A stretch of 35,601 bases of DNA. Origin: Georgenia satyanarayanai. Lineage in GTDB: Bacteria > Actinomycetota > Actinomycetes > Actinomycetales > Actinomycetaceae. Location of the stretch: assembly GCF_900116375.1 (NCBI RefSeq), contig NZ_UETB01000022.1, positions 1-35,601 of the forward strand. The letters run 5' to 3'. Position numbers and translations under genes: made by a program. Positions 7,871 through 15,440 of the stretch are shown here, piece after piece. Numbering within the stretch: the first letter of the stretch is position 1; every line of letters starts with the position of its first letter. Under the pieces are notes generated by a model. The model was not told the DNA's origin. It saw nothing but the letters and a program-made list of their open reading frames with translations, and did not search any database.

Positions 7871-7950
7871 CTGATCCGAAGTCCGCCGGCGGGCCTCTTG
7901 GGCGACAGGTGTCCCGGCGTGTCGTGCGCGTGTCGCCGACTTTGGATCAG
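7871..7950. terminator. Compound stem-loop between minus-strand genes
   Basis: Outer arms 7871-7883 and 7938-7950 pair over 13 bases with one G-T wobble. An inner perfect 7-bp stem (7901-7907 with 7931-7937) stacks directly on the outer right arm, leaving a 17-base bulge on the left. It separates the PH-domain gene from the reductase gene, so it is probably a terminator or a processing structure. Confidence 0.45.
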
Positions 7951-7968
7951 GTCAGCGACGGGCGGACC

Positions 7969-8409
7969 TCAGGCGGCAGGCGCGGCGTCGATCCGCTCGG
8001 CGATGAGGTCGTGGACCACGTCGAGCGGCTCGCGGGTCGAGGGCACCCAGACGGTCCGGCCGCTGCGCAGCTCGAGGACGAGTCGGGCGCTCCACTCCAG
8101 CCGGGCGGGAACGTCGCCGCGGACCGCCACGATGTCGGCGTAGGGGACCCGGCGAGTGAGGAGGGCGTGCCGCAGGACGACCTCCGTGTCACGCAGCTCC
8201 ACCCGCTTCGGGCGCAGCACCGCCAGACCGATCACGACGATGACGGCGGTGATCGGCAGCGACGGCGGGCCCTCCTCGGAACCACGGACGAGGTAGACAC
8301 CCCACGAGGCGGAGACGGCGACCACCACCACCACGAGGAGCACCTGCTCCCAGCGCCGGAGAGCCGGCCGCCGCAGGACCCGAGCGCTGTCCTCCGCACT
8401 GCTCGCCAT
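7969..8409 (-). CDS. Membrane protein with bacterial PH-like domain (146 aa)
   Basis: Two hydrophobic helices (about residues 23-42 and 52-66) are followed by a beta-rich domain, RPKRVELRDTEVVLRHALLTRRVPYADIVAVRGD, that matches small actinobacterial PH-domain (bPH_6-type) membrane proteins. The function is unknown. The ATG at 8409 has GGGAGG eight bases before it; longer versions run into the hydrolase gene. It follows the hydrolase gene by 35 bases and is probably co-transcribed with it, hence possibly under the TetR regulator next door. Confidence 0.75.
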   Translation of the reverse strand: MASSAEDSARVLRRPALRRWEQVLLVVVVVAVSASWGVYLVRGSEEGPPSLPITAVIVVIGLAVLRPKRVELRDTEVVLRHALLTRRVPYADIVAVRGDVPARLEWSARLVLELRSGRTVWVPSTREPLDVVHDLIAERIDAAPAA

Positions 8410-8444
8410 CCCCGCAGCCTCCCAGGCGACGCGACGGCCGTCTC

Positions 8445-9278
8445 TCAGTTCGCGCCGAGGAAGTCGAGGATCTCCTCGGCCACCCGCTCCGGGGCGTCCT
8501 CCATGACGAAGTGCCCGGCGCCCGGCACCACCCGCAGCTCGGCACCGGGGATATCTGTCGCCAGGCGGTGCGCGTAGTGGAGCGGCTGCCAGCGGTCCTC
8601 CTCGCCCCACAGGATGCGCACCGGCACGGCAAGATCGCCGAGGCGGCCGGTCAGCTCCTCGGTGTACCGCGAGTCGTAGTGGCGCACCTGGTGCTCGAAG
8701 AAGGAGGCCCGGCCCGTCGCGGACCGGTGCGGCGCGAGGTAGGCGGCCAGCACGTCACCGGTCATCCGCGCGGGCTCGCTCACCGTCATCTCGAGCTGAC
8801 GGGTGAGAAGGGCGTCGAACTCCTCCTGGGAGAGCCCGTGGTACTCCCCGAGGTGGTCGTCGATGACCGCGCGCCACGTCTCCGAGGGCCACGAGTCGTA
8901 GCTGACGGTGTCGAGGACCATGAGACGGCGCACCCGCTGCGGACGGTCGAGGGCGAGGCGCAGCCCGATGGCACCGCCGATGTCGTGGGCGACGACGGAC
9001 ACGTCGTCCAGCCCGAGCTCCGCGAGGAGGCCGTCGAGCAGCGCGGTCTGCCCGGCGACGGAGGTGTCCCGGTCGACCGGCCGCTCCGAGCGGCCGTAGC
9101 CGAGCAGGTCGTAGGTGATGACGCGGTACCCGGCCGCCTCCAGGCGGGGGGCGACCTCGCGCCACTCGTAGGACGTCGACGGCGTGCCGTGGACGAGCAG
9201 CACCGCCTCCCCCTCCCCGCTGTCGCGGTAGGCCAGCCGCACACCGTCGACGACGACGTCGTCACTCGCCATGTCCAT
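8445..9278 (-). CDS. Alpha/beta hydrolase with Asp nucleophile (haloalkane dehalogenase/epoxide hydrolase-like, 277 aa)
   Basis: The fold markers are the HGTP oxyanion motif (30-33), the nucleophile elbow AHDIGG with Asp99, a likely acid at Asp228 (WGEEDRW) and His256 (GAGHF). Asp rather than Ser in the elbow places it with haloalkane dehalogenases, fluoroacetate dehalogenases and epoxide hydrolases rather than esterases. The cap domain lies at about 125-215 and the substrate is undetermined. ATG 9278 has GGGAG six bases before it; a second in-frame ATG lies two codons later. It diverges from a TetR gene across a perfect palindrome, so it is probably the regulated target, together with the downstream PH-domain gene. 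Confidence 0.85.
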   Translation of the reverse strand: MDMASDDVVVDGVRLAYRDSGEGEAVLLVHGTPSTSYEWREVAPRLEAAGYRVITYDLLGYGRSERPVDRDTSVAGQTALLDGLLAELGLDDVSVVAHDIGGAIGLRLALDRPQRVRRLMVLDTVSYDSWPSETWRAVIDDHLGEYHGLSQEEFDALLTRQLEMTVSEPARMTGDVLAAYLAPHRSATGRASFFEHQVRHYDSRYTEELTGRLGDLAVPVRILWGEEDRWQPLHYAHRLATDIPGAELRVVPGAGHFVMEDAPERVAEEILDFLGAN

Positions 9279-9294
9279 GGTTCACTCCCGTCAC

Positions 9295-9334
9295 TAGACC
9301 GATCGGTATACCCCAGGCTATACCGATCGGTCTA
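9295..9334. promoter_or_regulatory. Double palindromic operator between hydrolase and tetR genes
   Basis: The 16-base arms 9295-9310 and 9319-9334 (TAGACCGATCGGTATA and its exact complement) are separated by eight bases. Each arm itself contains the palindrome ACCGATCGGT, so there are two operator-like sites in mirror arrangement covering both divergent promoters. This is the expected layout for autoregulation by a TetR protein that also controls its neighbour. Confidence 0.8.
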
Positions 9335-9342
9335 CGGGCGCC

Positions 9343-9348
9343 TAGGCT
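9343..9348 (+). promoter_or_regulatory. -10 box of a leaderless promoter (TAGGCT)
   Basis: TAGGCT, six bases, then the GTG start of tetR at 9355. There is no Shine-Dalgarno sequence. The right operator arm ends nine bases upstream, so bound repressor would cover the promoter. Confidence 0.55.
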
Positions 9349-9354
9349 GGGCGA

Positions 9355-9921
9355 GTGGACGAGAGCATCGACTGGACACCCAAGGCCCGCGCCGTGCTCG
9401 AGGCGGCCTCCCGGCTCTTCTACGAGCGCGGCATCCACGCCGTCGGCGTCGACGCCGTCGCCGCGGCGGCCGGGGTCACGAAGAAGACGCTCTACGACCG
9501 CTTCGGCTCCAAGGACCGGCTCGTCGCCGCGTACCTCGCGGACCGTGACCGCCGCTGGGACGCGTTCCTCACCGAGCGGCTCGCGAGCGCCGGGCCCGCG
9601 CCGCGAGCGCGGGTGGCCGCGTTCTTCACCGCCGCGCAGGACTGGGCGGACGAGGAGGGCGGACGGGGCTGCGCCATGGTCAATGCCCACGCCGAGCTGA
9701 GCGACCCGGACCACCCGGCCTACGCCGTCGTCGTCGGGCAGAAGCGGCGCATGTTCGCTCTCCTCACCGACCTGGCCGCCGCGGCCGGCGCGGACGACCC
9801 CGGCGCCGTGGGCGAGCTGCTCATGCTCCTCCACGAGGGGGCCGTCACCGCCGCGGGGATGCGCACCGTCCCGCGGCCCTTCGCGCGGGCGGCCACAGCC
9901 GCGGCCGAGCTGCTGCCCTAG
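9355..9921 (+). CDS. TetR-family transcriptional regulator (188 aa)
   Basis: The N-terminal TetR helix-turn-helix is at about residues 9-60, with GVDAVAAAAGVTKKTLYDRFGSKDRLVAAYL as its core. The C-terminal ligand domain has GGRGCAMVNAHAEL, which fits the TetR_C group found beside oxidoreductase and hydrolase genes. The GTG start at 9355 follows a TAGGCT box directly. It probably represses itself and the hydrolase gene through the palindrome at 9295-9334; the inducer is unknown. Its stop codon overlaps the stop of the convergent gene in the shared CTAG at 9918-9921. Confidence 0.88.
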   Translation: MDESIDWTPKARAVLEAASRLFYERGIHAVGVDAVAAAAGVTKKTLYDRFGSKDRLVAAYLADRDRRWDAFLTERLASAGPAPRARVAAFFTAAQDWADEEGGRGCAMVNAHAELSDPDHPAYAVVVGQKRRMFALLTDLAAAAGADDPGAVGELLMLLHEGAVTAAGMRTVPRPFARAATAAAELLP

Positions 9922-10229
9922 TCGTCCAGCGCGTCCAGGTCGGCGAGCGCACCCTCCCACCGCCGGCGGCGCTCCTCCGCGCCCTGCTCCCACCACGGGG
10001 TGCCGCGCTCGCCCAGGCCGTGCTTGGCGAGGTCGACGCGGCGGCGGGCGGGTGCCGGGTCCTCCCCCGCCTTCGTGAGCGAGCGGACGCCGGAGCGTCC
10101 ACGCCCGAGGTGGGAGAGCAACCGTTCGGCGACCTCCGCGGGCAGGGCAGGGTCCTGTCGGCGCCACCGCCGGCCGTCGACGACGAGCCAGCGCTCGTCG
10201 TCGGCGTCGCTCGCGCGCGGTGCTGGCAT
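9918..10229 (-). CDS. Small conserved actinobacterial protein of unknown function (103 aa)
   Basis: The frame reads ERWLVVDGRRWRRQDPALP, then SHLGRGRSGVR, VDLAKHGLGERGTPWWEQ and a charged C-terminal helix. This pattern is familiar from small conserved actinobacterial proteins, sometimes labelled biopolymer transporter Tol without experimental support. It is rich in Arg and Trp with no membrane segment or signal peptide. The ATG at 10229 has GGAGGGGG about ten bases before it; the longer frame to 10631 shadows the photolyase gene. It diverges from the photolyase gene by 115 bases and shares its stop region with tetR. Confidence 0.72.
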   Translation of the reverse strand: MPAPRASDADDERWLVVDGRRWRRQDPALPAEVAERLLSHLGRGRSGVRSLTKAGEDPAPARRRVDLAKHGLGERGTPWWEQGAEERRRRWEGALADLDALDD

Positions 10230-10344
10230 CGTCGCTCTGCCCCCTCCGGTGTGTCCGAAGCCCCATCCACGCGCGGATCGCGCGGTGGTGCAACAGGACG
10301 ACACCGACGCGCGCCCGGTCCCGCTCCCTCCGATGATGGCGCTC

Positions 10345-11721
10345 ATGACCGCTCTCCTGTGGCTGCGCCGCGACCTGCGACTGCACGACCTGCCGGCCCT
10401 GCTGGCCGCGCACGAGGCCGGCGGCGACGTGCTGCCCGTGTTCGTCGCCGACCCGGTGCTCCTCGCCTCGGCGGGGGCGGTGCGCCGCGCCCACCTCGCC
10501 GCGGCCCTGGAGGAGCTCGACGCGGCGTACGACGGCGCCGTCGTCGTCCGCGTCGGCCGGCCCGAGGAGGAGATCCCTCGGCTCGTCGGCGAGGTGGGCG
10601 CCGGCAGCGTCCACGTCAGCCGGGAGAGCACGCCCTACGGCCGCCGACGGGATGCCCGGGTGGAGCGCGCCCTGGGCGACGTGCCGCTCGTCGCCACCGG
10701 CACTCCCTACGCCGTCGGCCCGGGTCTGGTCCGCAAGGCCGACGGGGAGCCCTTCCGGGTGTTCACCCCCTTCTCGCGCGCCTGGCGCGAGCACGGGTGG
10801 CCGCGACCCGCGCCGGTCCCCGCGGGGCTGACGTGGCAGCGCGGGGTCGAGTCGTCGCCGCTGCCCTGGGCGGACGAGTCGCCCCTGCCCGCCGTGAGCT
10901 GTGGCGAGGCGACGGCGCTGGCCAGGTGGGAGGAGTTCCTCGCCGGCGGGCTCGCCGACTACAACCGCGACCGCGACCGTCCCGACCTCGACGCGACGTC
11001 GCAGATGTCCGTCCACCTCAAGTACGGCACGATTCACCCCCGCACGATGCTCGCCGACATCGCCGCACACCCCGCCGGGAGGAGCGAAGGGGCCCAGCGC
11101 TTCGTCACCGAGCTGTGCTGGCGCGAGTTCTACGCCGACGTGCTGTGGCACCGCCCGGAGTCCGCCTGGTCGGACCTGCGCGAGGAGCTGCGCGGCATGG
11201 AGTACGCGGACCCCGAGGGTGACGCGGCGGACCGCGTGAGGGCCTGGCAGGAGGGGCGGACGGGGTTCCCCTTCGTCGACGCGGGCATGCGCCAGCTGCT
11301 CACCGAGGGCTGGATGCACAACCGGGTGCGGATGGTCGTGGCGAGCTTCCTCGTCAAGGACCTGCACGTGTGGTGGGGACACGGGGCGCGGTACTTCCTC
11401 GCGCACCTGCGCGACGGGGACGTCGCGTCGAACAACCACGGCTGGCAGTGGGTGGCGGGCACCGGCACGGACCCGGCGCCCTACTTCCGCGTCTTCAACC
11501 CGGTCGCCCAGGGAGAGCGCTTCGACCCCGACGGCGAGTACGTCCGCCGCTACGTGCCCGAGCTGGCTCATGTGCCCGGCGGCGCCGTGCACCAGCCGTG
11601 GCGGGTGCCCGACGGGCTGGCCCACGGTTACCCCGAGCGGATCGTCGACCACGCCGAGGAGCGGGCGGAGGCACTGCGCCGCTACGAGGCCGCCCGGCGG
11701 CGCAGCGCCTCGCCCGGGTGA
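10345..11721 (+). CDS. phr: Deoxyribodipyrimidine photolyase (458 aa)
   Basis: Class I CPD photolyase/cryptochrome family, which repairs UV-induced pyrimidine dimers using light. The N-terminal antenna domain starts LLWLRRDLRLHD. The FAD domain contains the signature segments ELCWREFYADVLWHRPE, GFPFVDAGMRQLLTEGWMHNRVRMVVASFLVKDL and NNHGWQWVAGTGTDPAPYFRVFNP, the last including the Asn/Trp residues of the electron-transfer and flavin site. Length is normal. I chose ATG 10345 because the protein begins at the usual place and GATGAT lies seven bases before it; a longer frame exists upstream without family similarity. It stands alone. Confidence 0.93.
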   Translation: MTALLWLRRDLRLHDLPALLAAHEAGGDVLPVFVADPVLLASAGAVRRAHLAAALEELDAAYDGAVVVRVGRPEEEIPRLVGEVGAGSVHVSRESTPYGRRRDARVERALGDVPLVATGTPYAVGPGLVRKADGEPFRVFTPFSRAWREHGWPRPAPVPAGLTWQRGVESSPLPWADESPLPAVSCGEATALARWEEFLAGGLADYNRDRDRPDLDATSQMSVHLKYGTIHPRTMLADIAAHPAGRSEGAQRFVTELCWREFYADVLWHRPESAWSDLREELRGMEYADPEGDAADRVRAWQEGRTGFPFVDAGMRQLLTEGWMHNRVRMVVASFLVKDLHVWWGHGARYFLAHLRDGDVASNNHGWQWVAGTGTDPAPYFRVFNPVAQGERFDPDGEYVRRYVPELAHVPGGAVHQPWRVPDGLAHGYPERIVDHAEERAEALRRYEAARRRSASPG

Positions 11722-11802
11722 CGTCGAGCGCGCGATGCGGGCGCAGCCCGTAGCGTTGCCCCGACGCCGCCAACCCGCCCGTCAGACGAGAGGACACCGA
11801 CC

Positions 11803-12735
11803 GTGCGCACCGTGCCCCTGGGACCCACCGACACCCTCGTTCCGAACGTCGTCGCCGGGATGATGCGGATCGTCGACAAGTCCGACGCCGAGATCCGCGA
11901 CCTGTACGGCGCCGCCCGGGACGCGGGCGTCACGTTCTTCGACCACGCCGACATCTACGGCGGCCAGATGCACGCCTGCGAGGAGCGGTTCGGCGCGGCG
12001 CTCGACATGGGCTCGTCCGAGCGGGAGCAGATCACCCTGCAGACCAAGACGGGAATCGTGCCCGCGGAGGGTTCCTACGACTTCTCCTACGACCACATCG
12101 TCTCCTCGGTAGACGGGTCGTTGCGCGCGCTGCGCACCGACTACGTCGACGTCCTGCTCCTCCACCGGCCCGACGCGCTCGTCGAGCCGGACGAGGTGGC
12201 CCGCGCCTTCGACGACCTCGAGCAGGCCGGCAAGGTGCGCGCCTTCGGAGTCTCCAACCACACGCCCCGCCAGATCGACCTGCTCCGGACCGCGGTACGT
12301 CAGCCGATCGTCGCCAACCAGCTCCAGCTGTCCCTGTCGCACTCGACGATCGTCACCCAGGGCCTCGCCGCCAACATGATGGTGGGCGGCGCCCTCACCC
12401 GCGACGGGGGCGGCGTCCTCGACTACTGCCGCCTTCACGGCATCACCGTCCAGGCGTGGTCACCGTTCCAGAAGAGCGACGGCACCGGCGTCTTCCTCGG
12501 GGCGGAGGACCACCCCGAGCTCAACGCCGGGCTCGACCGCCTCGCGGCGCGCTACGACGTCACGCCCATGGCGATCGCGACGGCGTGGATCACCCGGCAC
12601 CCGGCTGGCATGCAGGTGGTCCTGGGGACGACGACGCCCGAACGCGTCACCGCGGCCGCCGCCGGCTCGGACATCCCCCTCACGCGGGCCGAGTGGTACG
12701 GCCTGACCCGCGCCGCCGGCAACGCCGTCCCCTGA
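11803..12735 (+). CDS. Aldo/keto reductase (310 aa)
   Basis: AKR TIM barrel with the catalytic tetrad Asp47, Tyr52 (FFDHADIYGG), Lys82 (LQTKTGI) and His121 (LLLHRPD). The C-terminal NADPH site is VVLGTTTPERV. The sequence resembles YdhF-type oxidoreductases, which reduce carbonyl compounds with NADPH; the substrate is unknown. The GTG at 11803 has GAGAGGA about eight bases before it, and a TAGCGT box at 11751-11756 would give a leader of roughly 45 bases. Gene-free DNA follows. Confidence 0.88.
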   Translation: MRTVPLGPTDTLVPNVVAGMMRIVDKSDAEIRDLYGAARDAGVTFFDHADIYGGQMHACEERFGAALDMGSSEREQITLQTKTGIVPAEGSYDFSYDHIVSSVDGSLRALRTDYVDVLLLHRPDALVEPDEVARAFDDLEQAGKVRAFGVSNHTPRQIDLLRTAVRQPIVANQLQLSLSHSTIVTQGLAANMMVGGALTRDGGGVLDYCRLHGITVQAWSPFQKSDGTGVFLGAEDHPELNAGLDRLAARYDVTPMAIATAWITRHPAGMQVVLGTTTPERVTAAAAGSDIPLTRAEWYGLTRAAGNAVP

Positions 12736-13027
12736 CGCCTCGCGTTGTCCCGTTGCAGTTCGGCGGGACCGGGTCAAGTATGTGAGCCCAGGTAGCACTC
12801 CCACGAGGGGAACCGACGTGGCCCACCGATCGGTCGCCGACCAGGACATCGCCGAGGGGCGCCACAGTCTGACCGTGCACCAGGCAGGGCACCGGGAAGC
12901 AGCGCCGCAGCTGCCGGCGCCGGTGGAGCACGGGCGGACCGAGCCTCGGCGCCGAGATCGTCGCGATCGTCGCGATCGTCGCGATCGTCGCGATCGTGAA
13001 CGACTACCCGGTTCCCGGGGTCGCTGC
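12736..13027. other. Gene-free convergent interval with a 9-bp tandem repeat
   Basis: About 290 bases lie between the convergent aldo/keto reductase and VOC-type genes. Open frames here lack a ribosome binding site and a plausible protein. It contains a weak hairpin after 12745, one exact copy of ACCGATCGGT (12825-12834, the core of the tetR operator), and a tandem repeat at 12955-12996. Confidence 0.6.
12955..12996. repeat. 9-bp tandem repeat, about 4.6 copies
   Basis: Four perfect copies of TCGCGATCG occupy 12961-12996, preceded by a partial unit. Each unit holds the overlapping palindromes TCGCGA and CGATCG. It lies in non-coding DNA, so copy number could vary by slippage. Confidence 0.9.
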
Positions 13028-13735
13028 TCAGTCCCGCATCACAGCGGACACGTCGACGCACACGGCGGCCCGGTTGCCGTCCTGGTCGGCGATCACGGTG
13101 AGCCCAGGTGCTTGGCTGTCATCGACCACGGTCCCACCTGCCGCGACGGCAGCGGCGATCCGTTGCTCGGCCACCTCGTACGGGACATAGACCTCGACGT
13201 GGAATCGCTGCCCCGGGGCCTCGCTCTGCGCCGCGTTCCCGAACCACAGGTTCGGCACCCGCCCCGTGGGGTCCCGGATCTCGTCGCTGGGGGTCCCGCG
13301 ACCCTGGGCCTCTGCGATCCCGGTCAGCAGGGCGGACCACACAGGGGCGATGGTCGCGGAGTCCGCCGTGTCGAGGCCGAGCTCGATGTCGCTCACCGCC
13401 GCGGGGTCGGCGTCGGCCTTGTGATCGGCGGCGATCTCGGTGATCCGCCGCGCGAGGTCGACGTCCCGCTCGGTCACCCATTCGACGATGTACTCGGTGC
13501 CCTCGCCGTCGCGGTAGACGGCGTCGTCGCTGACCAGCCTGAGGTCGACGTACCCCTTACCGATCGACACGCGCGGGTAGTGGCCGAGCGCCTGGCCCGC
13601 CTCTGCCACCGAGGCGACGAGCTGTGCGGCGGCGCCGAAGTCATCGACCAGGTAGCGGGCATGGAGCCCCTGGGCGAGCTTGCGCCAGTCGGTGAGGTCC
13701 GCCGCGGCGATCTCGCGGCCGCTCAGCATGTCCAT
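13028..13735 (-). CDS. Pterin-4a-carbinolamine dehydratase-like / VOC fusion protein (235 aa)
   Basis: The N-terminal half (residues 5-105) resembles pterin-4a-carbinolamine dehydratase, with GHYPRVSIGKGYVDLRL in place of the usual HHP motif and WVTERDVDLARRITEIAADH at its end. The C-terminal half (about 115-235) is a vicinal-oxygen-chelate/glyoxalase-type domain: RVPNLWFGNAAQSEAPGQRFHVEVYVP and GGTVVDDSQAPGLTVIADQDGN. The arrangement recurs in actinobacterial VOC proteins; the dehydratase histidines are only partly kept, so enzymatic activity is uncertain. ATG 13735 is preceded by TACCCT and eight bases, suggesting a leaderless start. An open frame continues upstream into dnaB but is a shadow. 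Confidence 0.75.
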   Translation of the reverse strand: MDMLSGREIAAADLTDWRKLAQGLHARYLVDDFGAAAQLVASVAEAGQALGHYPRVSIGKGYVDLRLVSDDAVYRDGEGTEYIVEWVTERDVDLARRITEIAADHKADADPAAVSDIELGLDTADSATIAPVWSALLTGIAEAQGRGTPSDEIRDPTGRVPNLWFGNAAQSEAPGQRFHVEVYVPYEVAEQRIAAAVAAGGTVVDDSQAPGLTVIADQDGNRAAVCVDVSAVMRD

Positions 13736-13929
13736 GAACCGTGAGGGTATCTCCGGTCCAGCCGAGCCGGAGCTACGCAGCCTCCGACGGCGCGATCGGG
13801 CGCACACCTCGCACTTTCGGGCGCCCGGACACCGCCCCGGTCCGCCCGCGAACGGGGTGTGCGACGCTCGGGCGTGGGAGCTGTGCGGTGGACTCGCCGC
13901 AGTGCGACGTTCAGAGCATCGTCGGGAGT
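13736..13929. other. Short non-coding gap after dnaB
   Basis: No gene or clear terminator is visible. CGCACACC near 13801 and GGTGTGCG near 13856 could pair weakly. Confidence 0.4.
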
Positions 13930-15297
13930 TCAGTGCGCCATGTCGTGGAAGCGTGAGTAGTGGCCCTGGAACGCCACGGTGATCGTGTCGGTGGGGCCGT
14001 TGCGGTGCTTGGCCACGATGATGTCGGCCTCGCCCGGGCGGGTCTCCCTGTCGTAGGCGTCCTCGCGGTGGAGGAGCATGACCATGTCGGCGTCCTGCTC
14101 GAGCGAGCCGGACTCGCGGAGGTCGCTCATCATCGGCTTCTTGTCGGTGCGCTGCTCGGGGCCACGGTTGAGCTGGGCGACCGCGATGACCGGCACCTCG
14201 AGCTCCTTGGCGAGGAGCTTGAGCGCGCGCGAGAACTCCGAGACCTCCTGCTGACGGGACTCCACCCGCTTGCCGGAGCTCATCAGCTGGAGGTAGTCCA
14301 CGACGATGAGGCGCAGGTCGTGGCGCTGCTTGAGGCGCCGCGCCTTCGCGCGGATCTCCATGAGCGACATGTTCGGGCTGTCGTCGATGAACAGCGGCGC
14401 CTCGGACACCCGGCTCATCGCTGCCGCCACCTTGGTCCAGTCCTCGTCGCGCATCGTGCCCTTGCGCATGTTCTGCAGCGGCACGCCGGCCTCGGCGGAG
14501 AGCAGACGCATCGTCAGCTCGGTGCGGCCCATCTCGAGGGAGAAGATGACCGAGGTGAGCCCGTGCTTGATCGAGGCCGACCGGCACATGTCCAGCGACA
14601 GTGTCGACTTCCCGATGGCCGGCCTCGCCGCGATGATGATCATCTGCCCGCCGTGCAGGCCGTTGGTCAGCATGTCGAGGTCGTTGAACCCGGTAGGGAC
14701 ACCGACCATGCCCTCCCCGCGGTTGGCGGCGTTCTCGATCTCCTCCATCGTGAGGTTGATCGTGTCCCGCAGCGGGACGTAGTCCTCGCTCGTGCGCCGC
14801 TCGGTGACGGCGTAGACCTCCGCCTGGGCGGAGTTGACGAGGTCGTCGACGTCCCCGCCGTCGGTCGCGTACCCGAGCTGGGCGATACGAGTGCCGGCCT
14901 CGACGAGCCGCCGCAGCACCGCCTGGTCCCGCACGAGCCGCGCGTAGTAGCCGGCGTTCGCGGCGGTGGGCACCGAGGCGATGAGCGTGTGGAGGTAGGC
15001 GGCGCCGCCCACCCGGCCCAGCTCGCCGCGCCTGCCCAGCTCGGCGGCCACGGTGACGGCGTCGGCCGGCTCCCCGCGGCCGTAGAGGTCGATGATCGCG
15101 TCGTAGACGAGCTCGTGCGCGGGCCGGTAGAAGTCCGGGCCCCGCAGCTCCTCGACGACGTCGGCGATGGCGTCCTTGGACAGCAGCATGCCGCCGAGCA
15201 CGCTCTGCTCGGCCGCGAGGTCCTGCGGCGGCGTGCGGTCGTAGAGCTCCCGTCCGCCCGTTCCCGACTCGAGTACCCGCTCGTCCAGATCAGTCAT
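13930..15297 (-). CDS. dnaB: Replicative DNA helicase DnaB (455 aa)
   Basis: Hexameric 5'-3' helicase of the replication fork. The N-terminal domain (LAAEQSVLGGMLL, residues 28-39) is followed by the RecA-like ATPase domain with Walker A ARPAIGKST at 224-232, SLEMGRTELTMRLLSAEAG, the Walker B region LIVVDYLQLM and the Q/DNA-binding loop region with DLRESGSLEQDADMVMLLHRED. The Walker loop has AIGKS where many DnaB proteins have GMGKT, a common actinobacterial form. The length shows no intein. I chose ATG 15297, which has AGGAGG six bases before it, over ATG 15315 which has none. It is separated from the rpsF-ssb-rpsR-rplI operon by an opposed MATE gene. Confidence 0.96.
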   Translation of the reverse strand: MTDLDERVLESGTGGRELYDRTPPQDLAAEQSVLGGMLLSKDAIADVVEELRGPDFYRPAHELVYDAIIDLYGRGEPADAVTVAAELGRRGELGRVGGAAYLHTLIASVPTAANAGYYARLVRDQAVLRRLVEAGTRIAQLGYATDGGDVDDLVNSAQAEVYAVTERRTSEDYVPLRDTINLTMEEIENAANRGEGMVGVPTGFNDLDMLTNGLHGGQMIIIAARPAIGKSTLSLDMCRSASIKHGLTSVIFSLEMGRTELTMRLLSAEAGVPLQNMRKGTMRDEDWTKVAAAMSRVSEAPLFIDDSPNMSLMEIRAKARRLKQRHDLRLIVVDYLQLMSSGKRVESRQQEVSEFSRALKLLAKELEVPVIAVAQLNRGPEQRTDKKPMMSDLRESGSLEQDADMVMLLHREDAYDRETRPGEADIIVAKHRNGPTDTITVAFQGHYSRFHDMAH

Positions 15298-15440
15298 CGT
15301 CACCCTCCTGCTCATGGTCTACCGCGGACCTACGACATTCCTCGGTCCGCGTCGACCCGACGGGCCGGCGGCGCCCCCGAGGGCGCGCCACGCGCGCGAT
15401 GACCTGCCGGGCCACCGTACGGTGCCCACGGCACACCGAT

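Noticed and set aside
9262-11652. A 796-residue minus frame across tetR, the small conserved gene and the photolyase gene
   Set aside because: It overlaps strongly supported genes and has the biased composition of a shadow frame.
12782-12995. A protein with RRD repeats or an IVA-repeat frame across the 9-bp array
   Set aside because: No start codon with a ribosome binding site; the IVA frame has no start before the array and the RRD frame has no family features.
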